Positions 42,933 through 51,038 of a DNA stretch of 64,000 nt are shown here, in pieces; positions within the stretch are counted from its first letter, which is position 1; each line of letters opens with the position of its first letter. Below the pieces are notes generated by a model. That model saw only the letters and a program-made list of their open reading frames with translations. It did no database searches and had not been told where the DNA came from. The translations under genes were made by a program, and so were the position numbers. The stretch comes from JBFAPK01 sp040676675. Its GTDB lineage: Bacteria > Actinomycetota > Actinomycetes > Mycobacteriales > Micromonosporaceae. Location: positions 124,001-188,000 of the forward strand of contig NZ_JBFAPK010000004.1 of the NCBI RefSeq assembly GCF_040676675.1, written 5' to 3'.

Positions 42933-44291
42933 ATGGAGCGGCGAATCTTCGGGCTCGAGACCGAGTACGGCGTCACCTGTACCTATCGGGGGCAGCGGCG
43001 GCTGTCGCCGGACGAGGTGGCGCGCTACCTCTTCCGGCGGGTGGTGTCCTGGGGCCGATCGAGCAACGTGTTCCTGCGCAACGGCGCCCGGCTGTACCTC
43101 GACGTCGGATCCCATCCGGAGTACGCGACCCCGGAGTGCGATTCCGTCGCCGATCTGGTCGCCCACGACCGGGCGGGTGAACGGATCCTGGAGGGCCTGC
43201 TCGTCGACGCGGAGAAGCGGCTGCACGACGAGGGGATCGCGGGCGAGATCTACCTGTTCAAGAACAATACCGACTCCGCGGGCAACTCGTACGGCTGTCA
43301 CGAGAACTACCTGGTCTCCCGGCACGGGGAGTTCGGGCGGCTGGCGGACGTGCTGATCCCGTTCCTGGTGACCCGGCAGCTGATCTGCGGCGCGGGCAAG
43401 GTCCTGCAGACCCCGCGCGGGGCGGTCTACTGCCTCTCCCAGCGGGCCGAGCACATCTGGGAGGGCGTCTCCTCGGCGACCACCCGCTCGCGGCCGATCA
43501 TCAACACCCGGGACGAGCCGCACGCCGACGCCGAGCGGTACCGCCGGCTGCACGTGATCGTCGGCGATTCGAACATGAACGAGGTGACCACGCTGCTCAA
43601 GGTGGGCAGCGCGGACATCGTGCTGCGCATGATCGAGGCCGGGGTGGTGATGCGGGACCTGTCGCTGGAGAACCCGATCCGGGCGATCCGCGAGGTCTCC
43701 CACGACGTGACCGGCCGCCGGAAGGTGCGGCTCGCCTCGAACAAGGAGATCAGCGCGCTGGAGATCCAGCAGGAGTACCTGGCGAAGGCGACGGAGTTCG
43801 TCGAGCGCCGGGGCGGCGACCAGACCGCCAAGCGGGTGGTCGAGCTCTGGGGCCGGGTGCTGCGCGCGGTGGAGACGGGCGACCTGGAGCCGGTCTCGCG
43901 GGAGATCGACTGGGTGACCAAGCTGCGGCTGATCGAGCGGTACCAGCAGAAGAACGACCTGCCGCTGTCGCACCCCCGGATCGCCCAGATGGATCTCGCG
44001 TACCACGACCTGCGCCGGGGCCGTGGCCTCTACGGGCTGCTGGAGCGGCGCGGCCAGGTCGACCGGGTCGCCACCGACGTGGAGATCTTCGAGGCGAAGG
44101 AGACCCCGCCGCAGACCACCCGGGCGCGGCTGCGGGGCGAGTTCATCCGGCACGCGCAGGAGAAGCGGCGCGACTTCACCGTCGACTGGGTGCACCTCAA
44201 GCTCAACGACCAGGCCCAGCGCACCGTCCTCTGCAAGGACCCGTTCCGGGCGTACGACGAGCGGGTGGAACGCCTCATCGCCAGCATGTGA
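42933..44291 (+). CDS. pafA: Pup--protein ligase PafA
   Basis: 452 residues. Using ATP it phosphorylates the C-terminal Glu of Pup and joins it to a substrate lysine. Glutamine-synthetase-like fold: RRIFGLETEYGV with Mg/ATP Glu residues, catalytic Asp about 57 in LYLDVGSHPEYATPE, FKNNTDSAGNSYGCHENYL and INTRDEPHADAERYRRLHV shared with Dop. It lacks the Dop loop. The C-terminal domain is complete. It is separated from prcA by the rml cluster, and a sequencing gap begins right after its stop. Confidence 0.97.
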   Translation: MERRIFGLETEYGVTCTYRGQRRLSPDEVARYLFRRVVSWGRSSNVFLRNGARLYLDVGSHPEYATPECDSVADLVAHDRAGERILEGLLVDAEKRLHDEGIAGEIYLFKNNTDSAGNSYGCHENYLVSRHGEFGRLADVLIPFLVTRQLICGAGKVLQTPRGAVYCLSQRAEHIWEGVSSATTRSRPIINTRDEPHADAERYRRLHVIVGDSNMNEVTTLLKVGSADIVLRMIEAGVVMRDLSLENPIRAIREVSHDVTGRRKVRLASNKEISALEIQQEYLAKATEFVERRGGDQTAKRVVELWGRVLRAVETGDLEPVSREIDWVTKLRLIERYQQKNDLPLSHPRIAQMDLAYHDLRRGRGLYGLLERRGQVDRVATDVEIFEAKETPPQTTRARLRGEFIRHAQEKRRDFTVDWVHLKLNDQAQRTVLCKDPFRAYDERVERLIASM

Positions 44292-44500
44292 CCGCGGATC
44301 TCGTCGGCGGGGGGGGGGGGGGGGCGGGCGGGCCGCGGCCCCCGGCGGGGGGGGCGGCGGGGGGGGGCGGGCGCCGCCNNNNNNNNNNATCTCGCGCTCC
44401 TCGACCTGCGCCGGGGCCTTTTCCTCTACGGGCTGCTGGTGCGGCGCGGCGTCGGCGCGCGGGGCGGCGCCGCCCCCCCCCCCCCGCCGACGAGGTGCGC
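44292..44500. other. Assembly gap and fold-back artefact
   Basis: Ten N bases (44379-44388) lie between G-runs (16 G at 44309-44324) and a C-run (13 C at 44473-44485). CTCGTCGGC at 44300 is inverted as GCCGACGAG at 44486-44494. Bases 44389-44450 repeat pafA 43993-44060 with errors (CTCGCG...CGACCTGCGCCGGGGCC). No gene should be called here; real sequence is missing or corrupted. Confidence 0.85.
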
Positions 44501-44544
44501 CGCCGGCGGGGGCACCCGGCCGCGCACGGTACGCTGACCCCGCT

Positions 44545-44745
44545 ATGGCCTACCGTGAACCTGCCGACTCCGGCGATCGCGACCCCGAGCAGGGTCGACG
44601 GAGCTGGGTCGAACGCCGCCGCCAGAAGATCGCCGACGAGATCGCCCGGAACCGGCGCGGCGAGTACACGGTGCCTACCTGGGTCCTCACCCTGATCCTC
44701 GTGTTGATCGTGGGCGGCTGGCTCGCGCTGATCTTCCTGGTCTGA
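44545..44745 (+). CDS. Small tail-anchored membrane protein
   Basis: 66 residues, ATG 9 bases after TACGCT (44530-44535). N-terminal half is charged and helical (RSWVERRRQKIADEIARNRR); the C-terminal VLTLILVLIVGGWLALIFLV is a single membrane segment, so it is probably tail-anchored with its basic part in the cytosol. No family recognised. It lies just past the assembly gap, so its upstream context is uncertain. Confidence 0.78.
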   Translation: MAYREPADSGDRDPEQGRRSWVERRRQKIADEIARNRRGEYTVPTWVLTLILVLIVGGWLALIFLV

Positions 44746-44815
44746 GCCGACGCGGCGTCTTCCTGGTCCGGGCCGATCCGGGGCCGGCGGGCGACCCGGG
44801 CCGCCCGACCGCTCG

Positions 44816-45937
44816 TCACCTCGCGGCGCTGCCGGCCGGTGCCGCAGAGCCGCCGGCCAGTGTCGCGGCGTGCCGGCCGGCCGCCGCGGCCGTGAGGAAG
44901 TACGCGTGGTCGGCGTCGAGACCCCGCCCCATCGTCGACAGCGGGACCGGGCTCGCCCGCAGCGCCTCGTCCAGCCCGTCCACGGGTACCCGGACGATCC
45001 GGTGCCGGGCGGCCAGCGGCGCCAGCGCCTCCTCGACGGCCCCGGCCAGCTCGGCCGGCAGCGCGGCGGGGACGACCAGGTCCGCGCCCGCGAGCGCGAC
45101 CCGACCGTACGCGGTGACGCTGTGGTGGGAGAGCCCCCGGTGGCGGGTACGCGCGTCGGCATCCGAGATCCGCAGCGAGCCGACCGCCCGGCCGCCCAGC
45201 GTGGCGACCGCGTTGACCGTCTCGCCGACGCCGACGCCGGAGAAGCCCCAGCGGGTACCGGTGCCGAGGTTGCCCGGCCCCTGCGCGACGACCACCACGT
45301 CGGCGGCGAGGACGTGCCGGGCGGCGAGCAGCCCGGTGTACACGTTGGTCGCCTCCAGGTCGCCGCCGAACGCCTGGCCGACCGTCACCGTCCCGACCAG
45401 CTCGTCGCGCAGTCCGTCGAGGGTGCGGGAGAACCAGGCGGGCAGCGCGCCGCCGTCGGTCAGCACGTACGCGACGCGGGCGCCCGGCGCGTCGGCCCGG
45501 ATCCCGGCGAGGACGGCGGGCAGCGCGGAGTGCAGGTCGGCGGTGACCACGGGCAGCCCGTCCAGGTCGTCGGCGTCGACCAGCGCCGCCCGGTGCGGCG
45601 AGGCCTCCTCGTCGACGCCGAGCAGGATCGGTTGCAGCGGCGTGTAGCGGGCCTTGACCAGGTGCCCGCCGTCGCGGGTGTCGCCGCTGCCCGGGGGGTC
45701 GGCGGGCAGCCGGTCGGGGATCGCCACGACCAGGGCGTACCCGCCGGTGCCGAGCCCCATCACGAGCGCGCCCACGTTGAGCAGCACCCGGTCGCCCGGC
45801 TCGGGCCGGCCGACCAGCTCCGGGTAGGCCAGGGCCCGTACGGTGCCGCCGGCGTCGGCGAGGGCCACCTCCAGTTCCACCGCGCCGCGCCAGCTCCGCC
45901 GTACCGCCGTCACCGTGCCGGATCGCCATCGCACCAT
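44816..45937 (-). CDS. DUF3866 family protein
   Basis: 373 residues from the leaderless ATG (7 bases after TAGCGT, complement of 45945-45950). VRWRSGTVTAVRRSWRGAVE followed by LVGRPEPGDRVLLNVGAL and LGTGGYALVVA is the N-terminal signature; later GPGNLGTGTRWGFSGVGVGE and HRGLSHHSVTAYGR are conserved-looking. No membrane segment. DUF3866 has no known function; it sits next to pafA in this region and is conserved in Actinobacteria. Confidence 0.86.
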   Translation of the reverse strand: MVRWRSGTVTAVRRSWRGAVELEVALADAGGTVRALAYPELVGRPEPGDRVLLNVGALVMGLGTGGYALVVAIPDRLPADPPGSGDTRDGGHLVKARYTPLQPILLGVDEEASPHRAALVDADDLDGLPVVTADLHSALPAVLAGIRADAPGARVAYVLTDGGALPAWFSRTLDGLRDELVGTVTVGQAFGGDLEATNVYTGLLAARHVLAADVVVVAQGPGNLGTGTRWGFSGVGVGETVNAVATLGGRAVGSLRISDADARTRHRGLSHHSVTAYGRVALAGADLVVPAALPAELAGAVEEALAPLAARHRIVRVPVDGLDEALRASPVPLSTMGRGLDADHAYFLTAAAAGRHAATLAGGSAAPAGSAAR

Positions 45938-46057
45938 GGCCGGCACGCTAGCGGCAGCCGGAAGCGGCCGGCCCGCCGGGGCGACCCGCCGCGCCGGGGC
46001 GGTCGCGGTGGTCGGATCCGTGGTCCGGGCCCGCCGGTCGCGGCGCCGCGCGGCCGG

Positions 46058-47032
46058 TCAGAGGTCCTGTTCGGCCGGACCGCGGGGCAGGCCGCCGCGG
46101 GTCGGGTCGAGGAAGACGTACCGGATGGCGGGGTAGCGCACCCGCAGGCGCCGCTCGGCCTCGTCGGCCGCGTTCTCGATCTCGGCGCCGCTCGCGTCGT
46201 CGGCGAAGTCGACCTTCGCGGCGACCAGCACGTCGTCCGGACCGAGCTGCATGGTCAGCAGGGTCTCGACCCGTTGCACCACCCGCATCCCGGTGAGCTC
46301 CTCGCGGATGGTGGCCTGCACGCCGCGAGGTACCGCCTGGCCGACCAGCAGGGAGATGTTGCTGCGGGCCAGGATCGCGGCCGTGACCAGCAGGAGCAGG
46401 CCGATGGCGACCGAGGCGACGCCGTCCCAGGCCTCCACGCCGGTCAGCTCGGTGAGGACCAGGCCCACCGCGGCGAACGCGATGCCGATCATCGCGGCGG
46501 TGTCCTCCAGGAAGACCGCCTTCACGGCGGTGTCCGCGGTGAGCCGCAGGTACCGCAGCGGGCTGATCCCCCAGCGGCGGGCGGCGCCGCGCACCTGCCG
46601 TACCGCGCGGGCCAACGAGACCGACTCGATCGCGGCGGAGACCGCCAGCACGAGGTACGAGACGAGGAAGTCGCCGCTCGGCTCGCCCCTGACGATGGTG
46701 CCGATGCCGTGCGTGATGGAGAAGCCGGCGCCGGCCACGAACGTGAAGATGGCGGCGAGGAAGGCCCAGACGTAACTCTCCTTGCCGTAGCCGAACGGGT
46801 GCCGCGCGTCGGCCGGCCGGGCGCCGCGGCGCAGCGCCACGAAGAGCAGCACCTCGGTGGTGGTGTCGGCGACCGAGTGCGCCGCCTCGGAGAGCATCGC
46901 GGCGGAGCCGGAGAGCAGGCCGGCCACCAGCTTCGCCAGGGCGATCGCGAGGTTCGCCAGCCCGGCGACGATGACCGTACCGAGGCTCTCGGAGTTCTCG
47001 GGACTGTCCGCTGTCGCCGCCGCTTCCGCCAT
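46058..47032 (-). CDS. Cation diffusion facilitator family transporter
   Basis: 324 residues, six membrane segments and a C-terminal cytoplasmic ferredoxin-like domain (about 240-310). Metal-site residues in SEAAHSVADTTTEVLL and HPFGYGKESYVW, and DTAAMIGIAFAAVGLV in segment V, fit the CDF/ZitB family that exports Zn2+, Mn2+ or Fe2+ in exchange for protons. The ATG is 7 bases after TAGGCT (complement of 47040-47045). Divergent from pafB. Confidence 0.93.
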   Translation of the reverse strand: MAEAAATADSPENSESLGTVIVAGLANLAIALAKLVAGLLSGSAAMLSEAAHSVADTTTEVLLFVALRRGARPADARHPFGYGKESYVWAFLAAIFTFVAGAGFSITHGIGTIVRGEPSGDFLVSYLVLAVSAAIESVSLARAVRQVRGAARRWGISPLRYLRLTADTAVKAVFLEDTAAMIGIAFAAVGLVLTELTGVEAWDGVASVAIGLLLLVTAAILARSNISLLVGQAVPRGVQATIREELTGMRVVQRVETLLTMQLGPDDVLVAAKVDFADDASGAEIENAADEAERRLRVRYPAIRYVFLDPTRGGLPRGPAEQDL

Positions 47033-47170
47033 GATCCCCAGCCTAGGCCGGCCGCCCGATCGCCGATCAACCGACGCCCGATCGGGCCGGCGGCGGGGCG
47101 GACGCGGCGGTGACGTGCCGAATGCCGGACGCGTACCGGCGCGGGTGCGCGCGGCACTGGCCGACACTGC

Positions 47171-47176
47171 TAGCGT
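47171..47176 (+). promoter_or_regulatory. -10 box TAGCGT for leaderless pafB
   Basis: TAGCGT lies 7 bases before GTG 47184. The 150-base divergent region also carries the CDF promoter on the other strand. Confidence 0.6.
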
Positions 47177-47183
47177 CTGGTAT

Positions 47184-48182
47184 GTGTCGCGGACCCGCAC
47201 CGAACGCCTGGTCAACCTGGTGATCTGCCTGCTCTCCACGCGGCGGTTCCTCACCGCCGCGCAGATCGCCGCGACCGTGCCCGGCTACGAACATGATCCG
47301 GAGGACCCGCGCGACCACGAGGCCTTCCAGCGCAAGTTCGAGCGCGACAAGGCCGAGCTGCGGGAACTCGGGGTGCCGCTGGAGACCGGCACCGCCAGCG
47401 TATTCGACACCGAACCCGGCTACCGGATCGCGCACCGGGAGTACGCACTGCCGGAGATCCCGTTGGAGCCGGACGAGGCCGCCGCCGTCGGCATCGCCGC
47501 CCGGCTGTGGCGGCACGCCGGCCTCTCGGCCGCCGCCACCTCCGGGCTGGCCAAGCTGCGCGCCGCCGGCATCGACGTCGACCCGGACGCCACCCTGGGC
47601 ATGGAGCCGGTGGTCACGGTCGACCCGGCCTTCGGTCCGCTCACGGCCGCGGCCCGGGACCGCCGCACGGTCAGCTTCGACTACCGCGTACCGGACCACG
47701 ACGCCGCCACCAGCCGCCGGCTCCAGCCCTGGGGCGTGGTCTGCTGGCGGGGCCGCTGGTACGTGGTCGGGCACGACCTCGACCGGGACGCCACCCGCTG
47801 TTTCCGGCTCTCCCGCATCGTCGGCGCGGTCCGGGTCACCGGCCAGCCGGGCGGCTACAGCCCGCCGGCCGGGGTGGACCTGATCAGCCACGTGGCGCAC
47901 TTCTCCGGGCCGGTCGAGCGCAGCGGCCGGGCCACCGTGCTGGTGCGCCCCGGTCGGGCCGCGGGCCTGCGGCGCTGGGCCCGCGAGTGCCGTACCGGTC
48001 CCGACGGTGACCGGCTCGTGCTGCCGTACGCCGATCCCGAGTCGCTCGCCGGCAAGCTGGTCGGCTACGGTCCGGACGTGCGTGTGCTCGATCCGCCGGA
48101 GGTCCGCGAGGCGGTCATCCAGCAGCTCAAGGAGATCGCCGCGCGGCACGACGAGGTCGTCACGGCGGGGGCGCCGGCATGA
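47184..48182 (+). CDS. pafB: WYL-domain regulator PafB
   Basis: 332 residues from GTG 47184. N-terminal winged HTH (SRTRTERLVNLVICLLSTRR, ...TAAQIAATVPGY), then a WYL domain (RTVSFDYR; QPWGVVCWRGRWYVVGHDL; RCFRLSRIVGAV) and a WCX C-terminal domain. With PafC it forms the LexA-independent activator of the mycobacterial DNA-damage response. Its last bases overlap the pafC start (ATGA). Confidence 0.94.
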   Translation: MSRTRTERLVNLVICLLSTRRFLTAAQIAATVPGYEHDPEDPRDHEAFQRKFERDKAELRELGVPLETGTASVFDTEPGYRIAHREYALPEIPLEPDEAAAVGIAARLWRHAGLSAAATSGLAKLRAAGIDVDPDATLGMEPVVTVDPAFGPLTAAARDRRTVSFDYRVPDHDAATSRRLQPWGVVCWRGRWYVVGHDLDRDATRCFRLSRIVGAVRVTGQPGGYSPPAGVDLISHVAHFSGPVERSGRATVLVRPGRAAGLRRWARECRTGPDGDRLVLPYADPESLAGKLVGYGPDVRVLDPPEVREAVIQQLKEIAARHDEVVTAGAPA

Positions 48183-49231
48183 CCGGGCCGAACCCGGAGC
48201 GGAGCGCGGCGGCGCCCGCCCCGCGTACCGCCGCCTCCCGCAACTCGGCCGACCGGCTGGCCCGGCTGCTCAACCTGGTGCCGTACCTGCTGGCCCGCCC
48301 CGGCATCGAGATCGCCCAGGCGGCGGCCGACCTCGGGGTCACCGACCGCCAGCTGCGCGAGGACCTGGAGCTGCTCTGGGTCTGCGGCCTGCCCGGCTAC
48401 GGCCCGGGCGACCTGATCGACATGGCGTTCGACGGTGACCGGGTCACCATCACCTACGACGCCGGCATCGACCGGCCGCTGCGGCTGACGCCGGACGAGG
48501 CGCTGGCGCTGGTGGTGGCGCTGCGGATGCTGGCCGAGACGCCCGGGATGGACAACCGCGACGCGGTGGAGCGGGCGCTCGCGAAGATCGAGCACGCGGC
48601 CGGTGACCTGGCCGGCGCCCCGGTGGCCGTGCGGATGCCCGGCGACGGCGACCGGGTGGAGGCGCTGCGGGGCGCGGTGCAGCGCCGCCGGGCCCTGCGC
48701 ATCACCTACTACACGCCGGTACGCGACGAGAGCACCGAGCGCACGGTCGACCCGATGCGGGTGCTGATGGTGGACGGCCGGGCGTACCTGGAGGCGTGGT
48801 GCCGCCGCGCCGAGGCGGTACGGCTGTTCCGGGTCGACCGGATCGACGCGCTCACCGAGCTGGGCGAGCCCGCGGCCCCGCCGCCGGAGGCCCGCCCGCA
48901 CGACGTCAGCGGCGGCGTGTTCCGCCCGGACCCGAGCCTGCCGCTGGTGACGCTGCGGATCGGCCGGGGCGCCCGGTGGATCACCGAGTACTACCCGTGC
49001 GAGTCGGTCGAGCCGGGCGTCGCGTCGGCCGACGGGAGCCCGGCCGGCGAGCAGTGGCTGGTCTCGCTGCGCGTCACCGACCTGGCCTGGGCGCGCCGCT
49101 TCGTGCTCGGCCTCGGCCCGGAGGTCACCGTGGTCGCCCCCGCCGAACTGGCCGAGCGGGTACGTGACTCCGCCGCCGCCGCGCTCGACGCCTACGGCGC
49201 GTACCCGGCGCCGGCGGTCACCACCCACTAG
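48179..49231 (+). CDS. pafC: WYL-domain regulator PafC
   Basis: 350 residues. HTH segment (ADRLARLLNLVPYLLARPGIE, AAADLGVTDRQLREDLELL), WYL domain (RALRITYYTP; DGRAYLEAWCRRAEAVRLFRVD) and a C-terminal WCX domain. The single-strand-DNA sensing role is assigned from M. smegmatis PafBC. Its stop TAG forms the first half of the -10 box of the next gene. Confidence 0.94.
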   Translation: MTGPNPERSAAAPAPRTAASRNSADRLARLLNLVPYLLARPGIEIAQAAADLGVTDRQLREDLELLWVCGLPGYGPGDLIDMAFDGDRVTITYDAGIDRPLRLTPDEALALVVALRMLAETPGMDNRDAVERALAKIEHAAGDLAGAPVAVRMPGDGDRVEALRGAVQRRRALRITYYTPVRDESTERTVDPMRVLMVDGRAYLEAWCRRAEAVRLFRVDRIDALTELGEPAAPPPEARPHDVSGGVFRPDPSLPLVTLRIGRGARWITEYYPCESVEPGVASADGSPAGEQWLVSLRVTDLAWARRFVLGLGPEVTVVAPAELAERVRDSAAAALDAYGAYPAPAVTTH

Positions 49232-49234
49232 GCT
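49229..49234 (+). promoter_or_regulatory. -10 box TAGGCT built on the pafC stop codon
   Basis: TAGGCT begins with the pafC stop TAG and lies 6 bases before GTG 49241. Confidence 0.55.
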
Positions 49235-49240
49235 GACCGC

Positions 49241-49489
49241 GTGGTGAAGTGGATCGTGCTCGCGGTCGTACTCTTCGCGCTGCTCGTCCTGGCCCTGGCG
49301 GTCCGACCGGTGCTGGGCCGGTTGGCACCGCTGCGGCGGGCGGCGCTCGGGCTGCTGCGGCGCCAGGAGCAGGCGGAGTCGTTGCAGGCGGGCGCGCTGG
49401 CGCTGCAGCAGCGGATCGAGGAGCTGCAACGGCAGGCCGAGACCACCCAGGAACGGCTCGTCACCATCCGCGCGAAGCGCGGTCACTGA
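49241..49489 (+). CDS. Small membrane-anchored coiled-coil protein
   Basis: 82 residues. One N-terminal membrane helix (WIVLAVVLFALLVLALAV), then a basic segment and a coiled coil (LALQQRIEELQRQAETTQER). GTG 49241 or 49244 could start it; 49241 fits the leaderless spacing. It lies between pafC and tatA. No known family; perhaps a membrane scaffold. Confidence 0.75.
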   Translation: MVKWIVLAVVLFALLVLALAVRPVLGRLAPLRRAALGLLRRQEQAESLQAGALALQQRIEELQRQAETTQERLVTIRAKRGH

Positions 49490-49585
49490 CGGGTTCCCCG
49501 GACGGGTGAGGGGAGCCGCCGGGCGCCGGGCGAACGGCGCCGAGCCGGCCCGGAACGGGATCGTGTCGCCGACGGAAACGGCTGG

Positions 49586-49640
49586 TCGAGTGGGTTGACG
49601 TGACCTCGACGATTGGTCAACACTTCATCGGCTGGTCAAA
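49586..49640 (+). promoter_or_regulatory. Repeated GTTGAC/GGTCAA motifs upstream of tatA
   Basis: GTTGAC (about 49594) and GTCAAC (about 49617) form an inverted pair, and GGTCAA recurs at about 49635. A -10-like TACGAT is at 49683-49688. Possible regulator site; weak support. Confidence 0.3.
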
Positions 49641-49736
49641 CCCGTCATACGCCCAGCCGGTGGCACGAGCCCGCGCCCCACGTACGATGGGCTCGTAACA
49701 CCCCTCACACTTGCCGACGATCGACTGGAGCTTTCC

Positions 49737-50009
49737 ATGGGTGCCCTCAAGCCGTGGCACATCGCCGTACTGGTGGTCGTGTTGATCCTGCTGTTCGGCG
49801 CGAAGCGGCTCCCCGACGCGGCCCGCTCGCTGGGCCGCTCGCTGCGGATCATCAAGGCGGAGACGAAGAGCCTCGCCGACGACGACCGCGACCTGGCCGA
49901 GAAGGCCGACGCGCAGGCCGCCCGGCAGCCGCTGCCGCCGCAGCCCGCCCAGCAGCCGCCCGCCGCGCCGCCGGTCGCCGACCAGGTGCAGCGCGCCCGC
50001 GACAACTGA
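49737..50009 (+). CDS. tatA: Sec-independent translocase subunit TatA
   Basis: 90 residues, ATG with GGAG 7 bases upstream. Short N-terminal membrane helix (WHIAVLVVVLILLF), hinge FGAKRLP, amphipathic helix (DAARSLGRSLRIIKAETKSL) and a disordered Gln/Pro-rich tail. Forms the pore-forming oligomer of the twin-arginine pathway. tatC follows 15 bases later, so they form an operon. Confidence 0.96.
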   Translation: MGALKPWHIAVLVVVLILLFGAKRLPDAARSLGRSLRIIKAETKSLADDDRDLAEKADAQAARQPLPPQPAQQPPAAPPVADQVQRARDN

Positions 50010-50024
50010 CGCGGAGGCCCGAGC

Positions 50025-50957
50025 GTGGCCTTCGGCCTCAAGAAGCGCGGCCCGAGCAACTTCGAACGGGCCGCCGACGGCTCGATGACACTGATCGAGC
50101 ACATCCGCGAGCTGCGTACCCGGCTGTTCCGTGCCTCGTTGGCGATCGTGGTCGGATTCGCGGTGGGTTTCTGGCTCGCGGATCCGGTCTTCGAACTGCT
50201 CAAGCAGCCATACTGTGACCTGCCGGGCATCCTGACGCCGGAGGGCAAGTGCCCGATGGTGCAGCTCGGGCCGGCGGACGGGTTCCTGCTCAAGCTGAAG
50301 ATCGCGCTGTGGGTGGGCCTGATCGTCGCGGCCCCGGTCTGGTTCTACCAGCTCTGGGCCTTCATCGCGCCGGGCCTGCACCGGCACGAGCGGCGCTACG
50401 CCTACTTCTTCACGGCGATCGCGGCACCGCTGTTCGCCGGCGGCGCGGTCCTGGCCTACTTCGTGGTGCACAAGGGCCTGGAGTTCCTGCTCTCGTCGGG
50501 CGTCACCGGCCTGGACACCCAGCTCGAGGTGACCCGCTACATCTCGTTCGTCACGAACCTGATCCTGCTCTTCGGGGTGGCGTTCGAGTTCCCGCTGGTC
50601 GTGCTGATGTTCAACTTCGTCGGCCTCGCCAGCGCCCGGCGGCTGCTCGGCTGGTGGCGGGTCGCGATCTTCGTGTTCTTCCTCTTCTCGGCGGTCGTCA
50701 CGCCCACGCCGGACCCGTTCGGCATGACCGCGCTGGCGTTCTGCCTCTCCGTGCTCTACTTCGGTGCGGTGGCGGTGGCCTTCGTCAACGACAAGCGGCG
50801 CGGCCGGGGCCGGGAGGTCTACGCCGGGCTGAGCGACGACGAGATCTCGCCGCTGGACGACGAGCCGGAGCCGGTCGAGGCGGCACAGCGGGTGGAGAGC
50901 ACCACCCCGGTGGCGCCGCCGCAGCCGATCGAACGGCGCTACGACGACATGACCTGA
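50025..50957 (+). CDS. tatC: Sec-independent translocase subunit TatC
   Basis: 310 residues, six membrane segments. Characteristic features: MTLIEHIRELRTRLF at the N-terminus with the conserved Glu, PVWFYQLWAFIAPGLHRHERR and FSAVVTPTPDPFGM. It recognises twin-arginine signal peptides of folded proteins. The C-terminal 50 residues are an acidic, disordered cytosolic tail longer than in E. coli. Ends at a strong hairpin (50985-51025). Confidence 0.97.
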   Translation: MAFGLKKRGPSNFERAADGSMTLIEHIRELRTRLFRASLAIVVGFAVGFWLADPVFELLKQPYCDLPGILTPEGKCPMVQLGPADGFLLKLKIALWVGLIVAAPVWFYQLWAFIAPGLHRHERRYAYFFTAIAAPLFAGGAVLAYFVVHKGLEFLLSSGVTGLDTQLEVTRYISFVTNLILLFGVAFEFPLVVLMFNFVGLASARRLLGWWRVAIFVFFLFSAVVTPTPDPFGMTALAFCLSVLYFGAVAVAFVNDKRRGRGREVYAGLSDDEISPLDDEPEPVEAAQRVESTTPVAPPQPIERRYDDMT

Positions 50958-50984
50958 GCGGTCACGCCGCCGACGGAACTCCCA

Positions 50985-51025
50985 CCGCCCGGTGCCCGGG
51001 GCAGAAAACCCCGGACACCGGGCGG
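50985..51025. terminator. Terminator hairpin abutting the next -10 box
   Basis: CCGCCCGGTGCCCGGGG (50985-51001) pairs with 51009-51025 with one mismatch, loop CAGAAAA. The right arm directly touches TACCGT (51026-51031), the -10 box of the lipid-kinase gene. Confidence 0.75.
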
Positions 51026-51038
51026 TACCGTGCTCGCC

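Noticed and set aside
44300..44494. G-quadruplex or regulatory G/C-runs beside pafA
   Set aside because: Adjacent Ns and a corrupted pafA copy indicate assembly error rather than biology.
44023..44745. 240-codon open frame running through the N bases
   Set aside because: It joins pafA sequence, homopolymer artefacts and the real 66-residue gene in unrelated frames.
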